From assembly GCA_963732585.1 (NCBI GenBank), contig CAVSZY010000003.1, positions 1,178,001-1,242,000 of the forward strand: a stretch of 64,000 nucleotides of DNA, in the 5' to 3' direction. This stretch comes from WLMZ01 sp963732585 (GTDB lineage: Bacteria > Actinomycetota > Acidimicrobiia > Acidimicrobiales > Ilumatobacteraceae). The position numbers were made by a program, and so were the translations under genes. Positions 25,321 to 36,539 of this stretch are shown piece by piece; position 1 is the first letter of the stretch; every line of letters begins with the position of its first letter. The notes under the pieces were generated by a model. It was not told the origin of the DNA. It saw nothing but the letters and a program-made list of their open reading frames with translations, and ran no database searches.

Positions 25321-27813
25321 GTGTCCAACGACGAAACGGACCTGCCCGTCCTCGAGGTCATCGAGGACATCATCAGCGCCCTGCGCGACATCGGCTCGGC
25401 AGTGGTCGTCGCTCCCCCGGGTGCCGGTAAAACCACCATTGTCCCGCTGAAGCTGCTCGATGCCCCGTGGCTGACCGGCCGCATCGTCATGCTCGAACCG
25501 CGCCGCCTGGCGGCGCGGGCGGCGGCAACCCGCATGGCGGCGCTGCTCGGCGAGACCGTCGGCGAAACGGTTGGCTATCAGACGCGCGATGAGCGCAAGA
25601 TCGGCCCGACGACACGAATCGAGGTCGTCACGGAAGGCATTCTGACCCGCAGGTTGCAGCACGATTCAGAACTCGCAGGTGTCGCCATCGTCATCTTCGA
25701 CGAGGTTCACGAGCGCAATCTGCCCACCGACGTCGGGCTGGCGTTGGCGCTCGACGTGCGAGACTCCATTCGCCCAGATCTGAAGCTGCTGGCGATGTCG
25801 GCGACGCCGCAGGCGGAGCGTCTGGCGACAACCCTCGCCGTCGATGGCGCGCCGTGCCCGATCATCACCAGCATTGGACGCACCCACCCGATCGACATCC
25901 GTTGGGTGCCGCCAGGTAAGGGGCAGCGGATGGATCACGCAGTTGTCGAAACGGTGCTCCTGGCCCTACGCAACGACATCGGCGATGTGCTCGTCTTCCT
26001 TCCCGGGATCGGTGAGATCACCCGCGCCTACCAAGCCCTCGACCCGCGTGTGCCCGGCGACGTCGATATCTACCCGTTGGCAGGCGCGCTCACCCTTGCC
26101 GAGCAGGACAAGGCACTGGCGCCGTCACCGCCGGGACGCCGCCGCGTGGTATTGGCCACCGACATCGCCGAAACGTCGTTGACCGTCGCCGGGGTGCGCA
26201 TCGTTGTCGATGCTGGCGAGGCCCGTGTGCCGCGCTATGACCAACGCACCGGTATGACTCGGCTGGTGCGGGTGACCACCAGTCGGGCCTCGGCGGATCA
26301 GCGCGCCGGGCGCGCCGGACGAACCGAACCGGGCATCGCCTACCGGCTGTGGAGCAAGCTGGAGCACAGCACCCGCCGCGCCCATCTCGAGCCGGAGATC
26401 ACCCAGGTCGACCTCGCCGGTCTCGTTTTGGAACTCACCGCGTGGGGCACGCCCGCCGATCAACTCCGCTTCCCCGATGCTCCGCCGCCGCGCACCATGG
26501 CCCAGGCCAAGGAATTGTTGGAGTTACTCGGGGCCCTCGACGACACTGGCAGATGCACCGACACCGGCCGCAGGATGCTTGCTGTGCCTGCCCATCCGCG
26601 GCTGGCCAGGATGGTCATCGATGCTGGCCAGCGCGACCAAGGACTGGCCTGCATGATCGCCACGCTGCTCGACGAGCGAGATATCTTGCGCGGTCGCCAC
26701 GACGAACTGCCGACCGATCTGGCGCTGCGAGTCCGCGTCGTGCTCGGCCAAGCTGGACACGATCTCGCCGATCGCGGTGCCGTCGAGCGCACCTACCGCC
26801 GCGCTCAGGACATGGCCCGTCGAGTGGGCACCAGCATCGATCGCGATTCCATCGATCCCGATCGGGCCGGTGAAGTGTTGATCCTGGCTTATCCAGATCG
26901 GCTCGCGGTGCGCCGCGGCCAACCGGGCCAATTCCAGCTGCGCGGTGGTAGCGCAGCTTGGATGCGCCAGCAAGACCCGCTGGCGGCCGAACAATTCGTC
27001 ATCGCCGCCGACGTCGATGGCGACCGCAAGCGCACCAGAATCCGTCTCGCCGCCGGCATCGATGCTGCCCACATCGAGGAGCGCCTTGGCGCACTCGTCG
27101 AGCGGCGGGCGACGTTGAGCTGGGATAAGGAGCGCAACGACATCATCGAACGGATCGAGCGACGGCTCGGCTCGATGGTCATCGACAGCTTCGTGCGCCG
27201 CCCAGGGCCCGGCGAAGAGGCCACCGCCGCACTGATCGAGCGTGTTCGCAACACTCGCTTGCGGCACCTCAACTGGACCCCGGCGGCAAGTTCGTTGCGC
27301 AGCCGCGTCAACTTCGCCCGCAGCCAGCAACCCGATGCTGGCTGGCCGGATTGGAGCGACAACGGGCTGATCGGCAATCTCGACGACTGGCTTGCCCCCT
27401 ATCTCATCGGGATGACGTCGATCACCGAACTCGCCGATCTGCACCTCGTCCCGGTGTTGCGTGCCGGGTTGCCGTGGCCGCTCGGCGGTGACCTCGATGC
27501 GGCGGTGCCCGCCGAGTTGGTGTTGGCCAGCGGCCGCGTCGTCGACGTCGACTATTCCGGGCCGCAACCGACGGTCAGCGCACGAGTGCAAGATCTCTTC
27601 GGCACCAAGGTCCACCCGAAGATTGGCAACCATTCGGTGCTCTTCCAATTGCTGTCGCCGGCCGACCGCCCGATCCAGGTCACCGGCGACATCGTCGGGT
27701 TTTGGAACGGCTCGTGGGCCGAAGTTCGTAAAGAAATGGCCGGACGATATCCCAAACACTATTGGCCCATCGACCCATCAAGCGCACCCCCGAAGAGGCT
27801 GAAGGAGCGGTAG
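25321..27813 (+). CDS. hrpB: ATP-dependent helicase HrpB
   Basis: An 830-residue DEAH-family RNA helicase-like protein, the normal length for HrpB. Motifs in order: I 'APPGAGKTTIVPL' (about residue 38), Ia 'LEPRRLAARAAATRMA', II 'IVIFDEVHERNLPTDVGLAL' (DEVH box), III 'LAMSATP', the nucleotide and RNA motifs 'DVLVFLPGIGEI' and 'VLATDIAETSLTVAGV', and VI 'QRAGRAGRTEPGIAYRLW'. The C-terminal third contains the HrpB-specific domain, including 'GLPWPLGGDLDAAVPAELVL'. Its physiological role in bacteria is poorly known. GTG 25321 follows the stop of the thioredoxin-like gene; the longer frame upstream lies inside that gene. Confidence 0.93.
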   Translation: MSNDETDLPVLEVIEDIISALRDIGSAVVVAPPGAGKTTIVPLKLLDAPWLTGRIVMLEPRRLAARAAATRMAALLGETVGETVGYQTRDERKIGPTTRIEVVTEGILTRRLQHDSELAGVAIVIFDEVHERNLPTDVGLALALDVRDSIRPDLKLLAMSATPQAERLATTLAVDGAPCPIITSIGRTHPIDIRWVPPGKGQRMDHAVVETVLLALRNDIGDVLVFLPGIGEITRAYQALDPRVPGDVDIYPLAGALTLAEQDKALAPSPPGRRRVVLATDIAETSLTVAGVRIVVDAGEARVPRYDQRTGMTRLVRVTTSRASADQRAGRAGRTEPGIAYRLWSKLEHSTRRAHLEPEITQVDLAGLVLELTAWGTPADQLRFPDAPPPRTMAQAKELLELLGALDDTGRCTDTGRRMLAVPAHPRLARMVIDAGQRDQGLACMIATLLDERDILRGRHDELPTDLALRVRVVLGQAGHDLADRGAVERTYRRAQDMARRVGTSIDRDSIDPDRAGEVLILAYPDRLAVRRGQPGQFQLRGGSAAWMRQQDPLAAEQFVIAADVDGDRKRTRIRLAAGIDAAHIEERLGALVERRATLSWDKERNDIIERIERRLGSMVIDSFVRRPGPGEEATAALIERVRNTRLRHLNWTPAASSLRSRVNFARSQQPDAGWPDWSDNGLIGNLDDWLAPYLIGMTSITELADLHLVPVLRAGLPWPLGGDLDAAVPAELVLASGRVVDVDYSGPQPTVSARVQDLFGTKVHPKIGNHSVLFQLLSPADRPIQVTGDIVGFWNGSWAEVRKEMAGRYPKHYWPIDPSSAPPKRLKER

Positions 27814-27883
27814 CGTCAGGGCCAGCATTGCGGAACGGGGCCGGGAAGGGTTCTCCGGCGAATGCAGATACGAGACACACGAA

Positions 27884-28792
27884 GTGATTGAACCGACGCC
27901 CGACGACGACACAACCGATGCGATCATTCGCGCCGGCAATCGGTTGGCAAACGCCGATGTCGTGCCGCGTTTCCCACGGCGAGCGCTGGTGCTCGGTGGC
28001 CTGATCGCAGTCGGTATTGCGACAATTGTCGCGGCGATGGTCCTGCAAGACGATGGCGGCGAGGCTGCGATTGCACCGGCGACCGCCGCTTCGTTCAGCT
28101 CGGAACCGTCGACAGTTGTCCTCGGGTCCGCGGCAACGGCCGACACCGCCGCGCCGCACAGCGTGCAACTGCAGCCGACCTTCCCGGTGCCACCAACGAC
28201 GATCGGCCCGGCCAACACTGTCGGGCCAACCACAACCTTGGCCGCAACGACAACGACCTCGACCACTGTGGCCTCACCGCCGACACTGGCCTTTGATCCG
28301 GCCAATCCGATGCTCTTGCCGTCGAACTATGGGGTGCTCAAGGACGGCACGCTCACCCTTGTCGGCACCGTTACGAGCGCCGAACAGGCAGCTGACGTGC
28401 GGGCCGAGGCAGTCGGGTTGCTCGGCGCCGCCCAGGTGAACGGCGAGTTCACTGTCGCTGCCGGTGCCGACGGACCGAGCGGCGTGGTACGCAACCCGGT
28501 CGATGTCAGTTTCGAGACGGGGTCGGCGACGTTCGATCGCTCGATGCGCGCCGACCTTGACGTCGCCATTTTGATCATGGCGCTGCGGCCCGAGGCCAAG
28601 CTGCATGTCATCGCTGCGTCTGATGAGTTAGCCAGCGAACGAGCAGCAGCTCTCATCGGGTTCATCACCGAAAGCGGCATCGACGTCCAACGAGTGACGC
28701 CGATACCGGCGAGCACGGCACCGGCCGGAGACCAACTGTACGAACTGGTCATCACCAACCTTTTCCGCGATCTGAGCCGCGCGGAGCGATGA
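27884..28792 (+). CDS. Membrane-anchored OmpA/BON-like protein
   Basis: A 302-residue protein starting at GTG 27884. An acidic cytoplasmic N-terminus of about 34 residues is followed by one membrane helix 'ALVLGGLIAVGIATIVAAMV', a long Thr/Pro/Ala-rich linker (residues 60-135), and a folded external part. That part starts with a BON-like module 'VLKDGTLTLVGTVTSAEQAA', then an OmpA-like segment 'VSFETGSATFDRSMRADLDV' and 'LASERAAALIGFITESGI'. The order of anchor, BON and OmpA recalls mycobacterial ArfA/OmpATb. The OmpA part is short and its peptidoglycan-binding Arg is not certain. It directly precedes the sigma factor gene on the same strand. Confidence 0.68.
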   Translation: MIEPTPDDDTTDAIIRAGNRLANADVVPRFPRRALVLGGLIAVGIATIVAAMVLQDDGGEAAIAPATAASFSSEPSTVVLGSAATADTAAPHSVQLQPTFPVPPTTIGPANTVGPTTTLAATTTTSTTVASPPTLAFDPANPMLLPSNYGVLKDGTLTLVGTVTSAEQAADVRAEAVGLLGAAQVNGEFTVAAGADGPSGVVRNPVDVSFETGSATFDRSMRADLDVAILIMALRPEAKLHVIAASDELASERAAALIGFITESGIDVQRVTPIPASTAPAGDQLYELVITNLFRDLSRAER

Positions 28793-28841
28793 TTTCTCGC
28801 CCGCTGTCAACCCCGATGTGGGGTCGGGCGTCTTCTGAAGT

Positions 28842-29384
28842 GTGCAAACACCTGTGACCGCATCCGTTGCAAGCTCGTTCGATGACTCGATTCCGGTCGA
28901 CTTCGACACCCTCTACGTGCGCAACTACCGCCGAACGCTGGCCCTCGCCTATTCGTTGACCGGCGATCTCGGCAGCGCCGAGGACCTCGTGCAAGAGGCG
29001 TTCCTCAACGCCCACAAACATTGGGCGAGGGTCTCCATCTACGACGACCCGATGCTCTATGTACGCCGCGCTGTGGCCACGAGGGCGATCAGTCGCTGGC
29101 GCAAGCTCAGCCGTGAAACCCTGATGATCGGGCGGCTGAGCGGTCGGCGGGACGAACCGAGCGAGCCGCCGGCACTGCGCGACACCAACTTCTGGGCACG
29201 GGTACACGACCTACCGGCGCAACAACGCCAGGTGATCACGCTGCACTACGTCGAGGACATGTCCGTCGAGCAGATCGCCGAGGTGCTCGAACGCAGCCAG
29301 GGAACCGTCAAGACCCAACTCTTCCGTGGACGCCAAGCCTTGGCGCGACAACTGAACATCGATACGCAAGGAGACCAGCAATGA
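28842..29384 (+). CDS. ECF sigma factor (sigma-70 family)
   Basis: A 180-residue extracytoplasmic-function sigma factor. Region 2 is 'RRTLALAYSLTGDLGSAEDL' plus 'VQEAFLNAHKHWARV'; region 4 is 'LPAQQRQVITLHYVEDMSVE' plus 'QIAEVLERSQGTVKTQLFRG', with the helix-turn-helix in the second part. There is no sigma-3 domain. It starts with GTG 28842, and its stop overlaps the start of the next membrane protein gene (ATGA), the usual place for its anti-sigma factor. Confidence 0.92.
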   Translation: MQTPVTASVASSFDDSIPVDFDTLYVRNYRRTLALAYSLTGDLGSAEDLVQEAFLNAHKHWARVSIYDDPMLYVRRAVATRAISRWRKLSRETLMIGRLSGRRDEPSEPPALRDTNFWARVHDLPAQQRQVITLHYVEDMSVEQIAEVLERSQGTVKTQLFRGRQALARQLNIDTQGDQQ

Positions 29385-30529
29385 ACACGTCTTTAGAACA
29401 CAGGGCAGCCGATGCCCGCAACGAACTGCACCGCTCGTTCGAGCGGGCACCAATCCCGACGCTGAAGGTCCGTGGCGAGGTCGAGACGCGCCGCCGCTAC
29501 GCCACCTTCGGTGCCGTTGCGCTGGTCGGCTCAATGGCTGCGGTGTTCGCCGTGGTCATCGCCGTGCGCGAGCCGGCCACCAACCAGCAAAGCCCGGCTG
29601 CGTCGCCGATCAGCGATCCACCCAGTTCCGCCAGCGCGCTCCCAGGAATCGCGGCTGTCGATGCACATTGGGGGATCGATCCCCTCCCCGCTGGGTGGAC
29701 ACTGATCGCCGCCGCCAGCGGTGTGCAAAATATCACCGGTGACAGCGACTTCGAGCGAAACCTGGCAGTGATCGCGATTGGCTCCGGCAACGTGCTGACA
29801 TCGTTCAGCACCACCGTCCTAGAAGACGTCGACGATCTGCAGCCAACGATGATCGGCACTCGTGAGGTGTACGCACGCGACGGCTCTGCGTATGCCTGGG
29901 CGGAGGGCAGCGGCCAAGCGGTCGTCTTCGGCGACGAGACGTTCGATCCACAGATCGTCATCCCTCAACTTGCGGTGATCAACGAGACGCTTGTGCCCAT
30001 CGAGGGAAGCGAGCACACCGTGCTCTACCAGGGCGATATCGCCCCTGTGTTTGCAGCAACCTCGTATATCAGTCCGGACCAGAACCCCTCGCCGGTCGAC
30101 GAAGTCAGCGTCTACGAATCGGCCGCCGGAGACAGGGCCTCAGTTGCCGTGTTCCGTAACCGGCCCGGAGGGGTCAGCCTGATCGCGGCCTTCCTGGCGA
30201 TCTACCCCGATGGGGCGATTCCGCCGACATCGATGGACGATGGCACTCGTATCGAAGTACAGATACCTTTGTCGGAGTCCGCATCGGCGCGGGTGATCGC
30301 CATTCAAGATGGCGACGACTTGATCGTCTTCAGCAGTACCGGCGTCGAGGAATCGGCCGACCTCGGTTTCACGATGATCGACCAGCAAACCTGGAACTCG
30401 TGGATGACCCGCGCGGCCTTGGGACGGCTTGAAGACTTGAGGACGAGAGCGGAGCCCGGGGTTGCGTCGACCGAGGCCGAGGTGGCAACAACCGAGCCCG
30501 ACGCTGCGCCGCCCAACTCCGCAGGGTAG
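29381..30529 (+). CDS. Single-pass membrane protein, putative anti-sigma factor
   Basis: A 382-residue protein translationally coupled to the ECF sigma gene. Residues 1-40 are a charged helical cytoplasmic segment ('AADARNELHRSFERAPIPTL'), then one membrane helix 'FGAVALVGSMAAVFAVVIAV' and about 310 external residues with no family I recognise. It lacks the zinc-finger HxxxCxxC of common anti-sigma domains, so the assignment rests on position, topology and size. The external part has no catalytic motif and could be a sensor. Confidence 0.6.
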   Translation: MNTSLEHRAADARNELHRSFERAPIPTLKVRGEVETRRRYATFGAVALVGSMAAVFAVVIAVREPATNQQSPAASPISDPPSSASALPGIAAVDAHWGIDPLPAGWTLIAAASGVQNITGDSDFERNLAVIAIGSGNVLTSFSTTVLEDVDDLQPTMIGTREVYARDGSAYAWAEGSGQAVVFGDETFDPQIVIPQLAVINETLVPIEGSEHTVLYQGDIAPVFAATSYISPDQNPSPVDEVSVYESAAGDRASVAVFRNRPGGVSLIAAFLAIYPDGAIPPTSMDDGTRIEVQIPLSESASARVIAIQDGDDLIVFSSTGVEESADLGFTMIDQQTWNSWMTRAALGRLEDLRTRAEPGVASTEAEVATTEPDAAPPNSAG

Positions 30530-30578
30530 GCCGCACCCCGATTGGGCAGGTCGGCCATGCACCACTACCGTTGGAGCT

Positions 30579-32228
<1,650 letters not shown>

Positions 32229-32243
32229 AGGGCAGCGCACAGG

Positions 32244-33890
32244 TCACAGGCAGAAGTCGCGAGCCCGCTTTAAGAACCCCTGCAAGCGCGGGTTGTCGAC
32301 ACCAAGGCGGGCGTAGGTCAACAGTTGCTCGTTGTACTCGTTGGCCAGTTTGCCGGCGAGACATTCAGGGTTTTCGTCCTGCAACGTTTGAGCGAACACC
32401 GGCGTGACGACGGCGTTGACGAACTCTGGCGACGCCGGAGAGAAGAGCACCTCGGCGACCTCCTCGTCGGTACGCAATCCATCGACAAACGGACATCCCG
32501 TATTCGATTGAGGCAGCGTCGCATCGATCAGATAGGCCACCGCCGCGTCGCGGATGCAGCCGCTCTGCATCAACGCTGTGTGTCCGGCACCATCCCAGGT
32601 GATCATCGCGGCGTCACCCAACACCTCGACCATGTCCTCGGCGTACTCCACAGGTGTCGCCGGATCGAACTCGGTGCCGATGACCAACACCGGGTTAGCC
32701 AGGTCGACCACCGACAGGCGGGGCAAGGGTTCGTCGGCTTCAGGCACGCCGACGCAGTAGCTCTGCGACGAGCGATCGGCGAAGTCGGCGCACGAGATCG
32801 CCAAATGGGTGCCGTCGTTGACGTGCTCGGGCCCACGGGGATAGCCATAGTTGAGCCAGGACTGCAGCGCCATCAGGGTCGAGGCATCGCCACCGCGAGC
32901 GTCCTGCAGGGCAACCGTCAACATCGGCCACACCGATGGGTCGTACATCGCGCTGGCGGCAACATCGAAGATGGCAGAACCTGACACCGGCTCATCCGGC
33001 GCGAAGTGCGGGCTGTTGAGCGGTGTTGGCGACTCGACCAAGGCGCGCATCGCCGACTCGGTGTCGCCCTCGCCAAGAGCGCAGAATTCGGAAATGTCGC
33101 AGAGCTCAAAATAGCGATAGAGCGTTCCCTCGAAATCCTGCTGTGCGTAGTACCCCGGTTGCACATTCAAGGGTGCATTCACCGCACCAGCGCGCGGATC
33201 GACGGCACCGTCGAGGATCATCGTACGCACCTGCTCAGGGAACATGTTGGCGTACAGTGCGCCGACGATCGTGCCGTAGCTGTAACCCACGAAGTTCAGC
33301 GGTTCGTCGCCGAGACTGCGCCGAATCATCTCCATGTCGCGAGCGACGTTGACCGCCCCGAGAAACGGCAGCAGCGCTTGACTAGCATCATCGCATTGAA
33401 TCGTGCCGTCGTGATCGTCGATCACACAGCTCAACGGCGTGCTTTCACCGACGCCGCGGGGGTCGAAGCCGACGATGTCGAAGTATTCGGTGAATTCCGC
33501 GGGCAATGCCGGGTAATCGGCGATCACCGATTGCCTACCGGATCCGCCGGGACCGCCAGGGTTGAACAACAACGAACCGAGGCGATTGGCCGGATCGCTG
33601 ACCAGCTTGCGATTGATCGCCACACCAAGGGTGGCCTCCGGTGAGTCGTAGTCGATTGGCACCTGAATCGTGGCGCATTCCCACGTCGCATCATCGGCGC
33701 ATGGAGCCCAGGCCAGCGGTTGGGCAGCAGGAATCGTGCGCTGTACGACGGCCGTGCCGTAGAGCACTTCCTTGATCTGTTCCTCGCCCCGTTGACGTGC
33801 CGTCGTCGTGCTGATCTCGCTCGGAACGGTGCAGCCGACGATGGCCAGCAGCATGATCGTCCAGGTTGTCCCCCGCCAGGGCTTAGTCAT
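32244..33890 (-). CDS. Exported lipoprotein alpha/beta hydrolase (S33 tripeptidyl aminopeptidase type)
   Basis: A 548-residue exported peptidase-like protein. The signal 'TIMLLAIVGCTVPSE' has a lipobox (IVGC). The alpha/beta-hydrolase domain shows 'SLLFNPGGPGGSG' (oxyanion region), 'DIVGFDPRGVGESTPLSC', nucleophile Ser in 'FVGYSYGTIVGALYA', Asp in 'VIGTEFDPATPVEYA' and His in 'WDGAGHTALMQSGC'. The architecture matches SlpD/TAP-like mycobacterial and Streptomyces peptidases that trim N-terminal tripeptides or act as esterases. Several extra cysteines probably form external disulfides. The substrate is not determined. Confidence 0.88.
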   Translation of the reverse strand: MTKPWRGTTWTIMLLAIVGCTVPSEISTTTARQRGEEQIKEVLYGTAVVQRTIPAAQPLAWAPCADDATWECATIQVPIDYDSPEATLGVAINRKLVSDPANRLGSLLFNPGGPGGSGRQSVIADYPALPAEFTEYFDIVGFDPRGVGESTPLSCVIDDHDGTIQCDDASQALLPFLGAVNVARDMEMIRRSLGDEPLNFVGYSYGTIVGALYANMFPEQVRTMILDGAVDPRAGAVNAPLNVQPGYYAQQDFEGTLYRYFELCDISEFCALGEGDTESAMRALVESPTPLNSPHFAPDEPVSGSAIFDVAASAMYDPSVWPMLTVALQDARGGDASTLMALQSWLNYGYPRGPEHVNDGTHLAISCADFADRSSQSYCVGVPEADEPLPRLSVVDLANPVLVIGTEFDPATPVEYAEDMVEVLGDAAMITWDGAGHTALMQSGCIRDAAVAYLIDATLPQSNTGCPFVDGLRTDEEVAEVLFSPASPEFVNAVVTPVFAQTLQDENPECLAGKLANEYNEQLLTYARLGVDNPRLQGFLKRARDFCL

Positions 33891-33896
33891 TCCTAA

Positions 33897-33902
33897 ATCT
33901 TA
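33897..33902 (-). promoter_or_regulatory. Probable -10 box of the S33 lipoprotein gene
   Basis: TAAGAT on the minus strand, 6 bases before the ATG at 33890, so transcription would start at or next to the start codon (leaderless). The -35 region is weak (CGTTTA at suitable distance). The local sequence is AT-rich compared with the neighbouring genes. Confidence 0.45.
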
Positions 33903-33925
33903 CTCAATGATGTCAGTTAAACGCT

Positions 33926-34837
33926 CTATGCGCCCAAATTAGATTTCAATACCTGGCGTGTTCTCGCCCGTTCATCTTCATCAGCCCCGAACTCGGCACC
34001 GACGAAGTCGCTGACACCGATCGAGCGGAGATGGGCGATCTGCTCGTGTACCTGATCTTCGGAGCCGACAATGGCCACTCCTTCGGGGCCCTCGACACCT
34101 TCACGATCGAGCATCGCCCGATAACTCGGCAACTGGCCGTACATCTCGAAGATCTTGGCGGCGCGGGCCAACGCCTCATCTGGCTTGTCGGTCACGCACA
34201 CCGGGAGGGTGGCGATCGTGCGAGGTGCCGGTCGCCCGGCCTGTTCGGCCGCTTCGCCGAGCACCGGAATGACGTGGTCGTGCAGCGTGCGTGGCCCTGT
34301 GCACCACGTCAACGTGCCGTCAGCGAGGGTGCCAGCAACGCGCAGCATCTGCTCCCCGAGCGCGGCGAGAACAACCCCTGGCCGACTGGCGCCTTTGATC
34401 GACAACGCCCCGGTGACATTGAACGATTCCCCACGATGGCGGACCGCGCTCGACTCCAACAGCGGCATCAGCACCTGCAGGTACTCGCGCATGTGGCGAA
34501 CCGGCTTGTCGAACGACATGCCCCACATCGCCTCGACGACGATCTTGTGGCTCAATCCGATCCCCAGGCAGAACCGTCCGGCGCTGGCGGCATTCACTGT
34601 CAGGGCCTGTTGGGCGAGCATCATCGGATGACGCGGGAAGGTGGGGACAACGGCGGTGCCGATCTCGATGCGGGGCACCTCTCGCCCGGCGATGGCCATC
34701 AGCGTCAAGGCGTCATGACCAAAGATCTGTGGCACCCAAATGCTGTCGAACCCGTCGTCGTTGGCGCTGTGCACTGCAGCCACGACATCGTCGATCGTCC
34801 CTCTGTTGGCTGCTTCGCAGAATACTCCAATACGCAT
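33926..34837 (-). CDS. LLM-class (luciferase-like) F420/flavin-dependent oxidoreductase
   Basis: A 303-residue luciferase-like TIM barrel: 'RIGVFCEAANRGTIDDVVAA', 'DDGFDSIWVPQIFGHDALTL', 'EIGTAVVPTFPRHPMMLAQQ', 'AGRFCLGIGLSHKIVVEAMW' and 'RPGVVLAALGEQMLRVAGTL'. The pattern is that of the actinobacterial F420-dependent family common in acidimicrobia and mycobacteria. Cofactor F420 is more likely than FMN but is not proven. ATG 34837 begins directly at 'MRIGVFCEAA'; the longer frame adds a basic tail with no similarity. The substrate is unknown. Confidence 0.86.
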   Translation of the reverse strand: MRIGVFCEAANRGTIDDVVAAVHSANDDGFDSIWVPQIFGHDALTLMAIAGREVPRIEIGTAVVPTFPRHPMMLAQQALTVNAASAGRFCLGIGLSHKIVVEAMWGMSFDKPVRHMREYLQVLMPLLESSAVRHRGESFNVTGALSIKGASRPGVVLAALGEQMLRVAGTLADGTLTWCTGPRTLHDHVIPVLGEAAEQAGRPAPRTIATLPVCVTDKPDEALARAAKIFEMYGQLPSYRAMLDREGVEGPEGVAIVGSEDQVHEQIAHLRSIGVSDFVGAEFGADEDERARTRQVLKSNLGA

Positions 34838-34860
34838 GTGCACCGACCGTAGTTGTTCGC

Positions 34861-36480
34861 TCAGGCCAGCGAGACGATGTCGAGCCAATCTTTGCTGAAG
34901 TAGTCGACCTCGCCGTCGGGCATCAACAACACCTTGGTTGGGGTCAGTTGCTCGACGAACTCTGGGTCGTGGCTGACGAACACGATCGTGCCCTTCCAGT
35001 CGCTGAGCGCGTCGGCGACGGCCTGGCGACTCGGCGGATCGAGGTTGTTGGTTGGCTCATCGAGCAACAACAGGTTGTTGCGCCCAACCATCAGCATCGC
35101 CAGCGCCAGCTTGGTCTTTTCACCGCCGGAGAGCGTGCCACTGTCTTGAAACACCTTGTCGCCCATCAAGCCGAACATGCCGAGCATCGAACGCAACTGC
35201 GTTTCGGTGAGGGTGACTGTGGACGGCACTTCGGATCGAATGTTGTCGAGCAGCGACATGTCCGTGCGCAGGTTGTCGTGCTCCTGGGCGTAGTAGCCGA
35301 CGTTGACGTTGTGACCGAAGCTGAAATCGCCGAGCGTGGCGTCGGTTTCCCCGGCCAGGATGCGCAGCAGGCTGGTCTTGCCAGCCCCGTTCAGGCCGAG
35401 CACCAACAAGCGCTCGCCGCGGCCGATATCAAAGGTCACATCTTCGAACACGGGCGCCCCTGCGCCGTAACCCTTGGACAATCGTTCTGCGCGGATCACC
35501 GTCACCCCGGGCTGGGGCGGGTCGGGGAAGCGAACCTTGATCTGTTTGTCGCCTTTGCCAACGCGCACCCGCTGCGACTCCAACCGGGCGATCTGCTTTT
35601 CCTTGCTGTGCGCCATCGAGGCTTTGGTGGCCTTGGCACCGAATCGATCGACAACAGCCTGCAACCGGGCGATCTCCTTGGAATCGAGCATCGCCCGCCG
35701 TTCCAGTCGGGCCTCATCGGCGGCGCGAGCGTCGCGATACTGGCTGTAGGTGCCGCGATACTCGACGACTTCACCGACGGCATCCTCGGCCGGACGATCG
35801 AGATGCAGGACTCGGGTGATCGCTTCGTCGAGCAGTTCGAGGTCGTGGCTGATGACCAACATCGCGCCGCGGTACTTGCGCATGTAGTCGAGCAGCCACG
35901 TCTTGGCATCGATGTCGAGGTGGTTCGTCGGTTCGTCGAGCAGCAGCACATCGCTGCCGGCGAACAGAATGCGCGACAGTTCGACCCGCCGACGCTCACC
36001 GCCAGAGAGCACACCGAGCGGCAGGTCGAGCCTGCTGGCCTGCAACCCCAGCCCGTTGGCGATCGAGCGCGCCTCGCTCTCCGCGGCGTAGCCGCCCTGC
36101 GAGGCAAACTCGTCTTGGGCACGGCTGTAGCGAGCGACGTTGCGCTCGTTGGCGTTCTCCTCCATGGCGATGCGCAGTTTCTCGATGCGCATCAACTGGT
36201 CGTCGATATTGCGGCCGGAGAGCACGTGGGTGATCGCCGTGCGCCCGTCGAGCACACCGGCAATGCGCGGGTCCTGAGGCAGATACCCGAAGCCGCCCTT
36301 GCGGTTGATCTTGCCTGCCACCGGCTCGGATTCACCACCGAGGACCTTGAAGAAGCTGGTCTTGCCAGCACCGTTACGTCCGACGAGGCCCACCTTGTCG
36401 CGCGGCATGATCGTGAAAGTGGCGCCGTCGACAACGAGTCGACCGCCAATCTCTACCGATACACCTTGGACCTGAAGCAC
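34861..36480 (-). CDS. ABC-F family ATPase
   Basis: A 539-residue cytoplasmic protein with two ATPase domains and no membrane part. Walker A motifs are 'GLVGRNGAGKTSFFKVLGG' and 'VLGLNGAGKTSLLRILAG'; signatures are 'LGVLSGGERRRVELSRIL' and 'SGTLSGGEKTKLALAML'; Walker B parts are 'LLLDEPTNHLDIDAKTWL' and 'LLLDEPTNNLDPPSRQAV'. The charged linker between the domains ('RRAMLDSKEIARLQAVVDRF') is the P-site tRNA interaction motif. ABC-F proteins act on the ribosome in translation control or antibiotic protection. The start is GTG 36480, which puts the first ATPase domain at the usual N-terminal position. Confidence 0.92.
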   Translation of the reverse strand: MLQVQGVSVEIGGRLVVDGATFTIMPRDKVGLVGRNGAGKTSFFKVLGGESEPVAGKINRKGGFGYLPQDPRIAGVLDGRTAITHVLSGRNIDDQLMRIEKLRIAMEENANERNVARYSRAQDEFASQGGYAAESEARSIANGLGLQASRLDLPLGVLSGGERRRVELSRILFAGSDVLLLDEPTNHLDIDAKTWLLDYMRKYRGAMLVISHDLELLDEAITRVLHLDRPAEDAVGEVVEYRGTYSQYRDARAADEARLERRAMLDSKEIARLQAVVDRFGAKATKASMAHSKEKQIARLESQRVRVGKGDKQIKVRFPDPPQPGVTVIRAERLSKGYGAGAPVFEDVTFDIGRGERLLVLGLNGAGKTSLLRILAGETDATLGDFSFGHNVNVGYYAQEHDNLRTDMSLLDNIRSEVPSTVTLTETQLRSMLGMFGLMGDKVFQDSGTLSGGEKTKLALAMLMVGRNNLLLLDEPTNNLDPPSRQAVADALSDWKGTIVFVSHDPEFVEQLTPTKVLLMPDGEVDYFSKDWLDIVSLA

Positions 36481-36539
36481 CTGTCCAGGGTGGCAGACGG
36501 GATGGGCAACGACAACCAGGCGCGCAGGTCCTCTACGAT

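Noticed and set aside
26524..27759. 411-codon frame antisense to HrpB
   Set aside because: Shadow of the third codon positions of HrpB; no recognisable domain.
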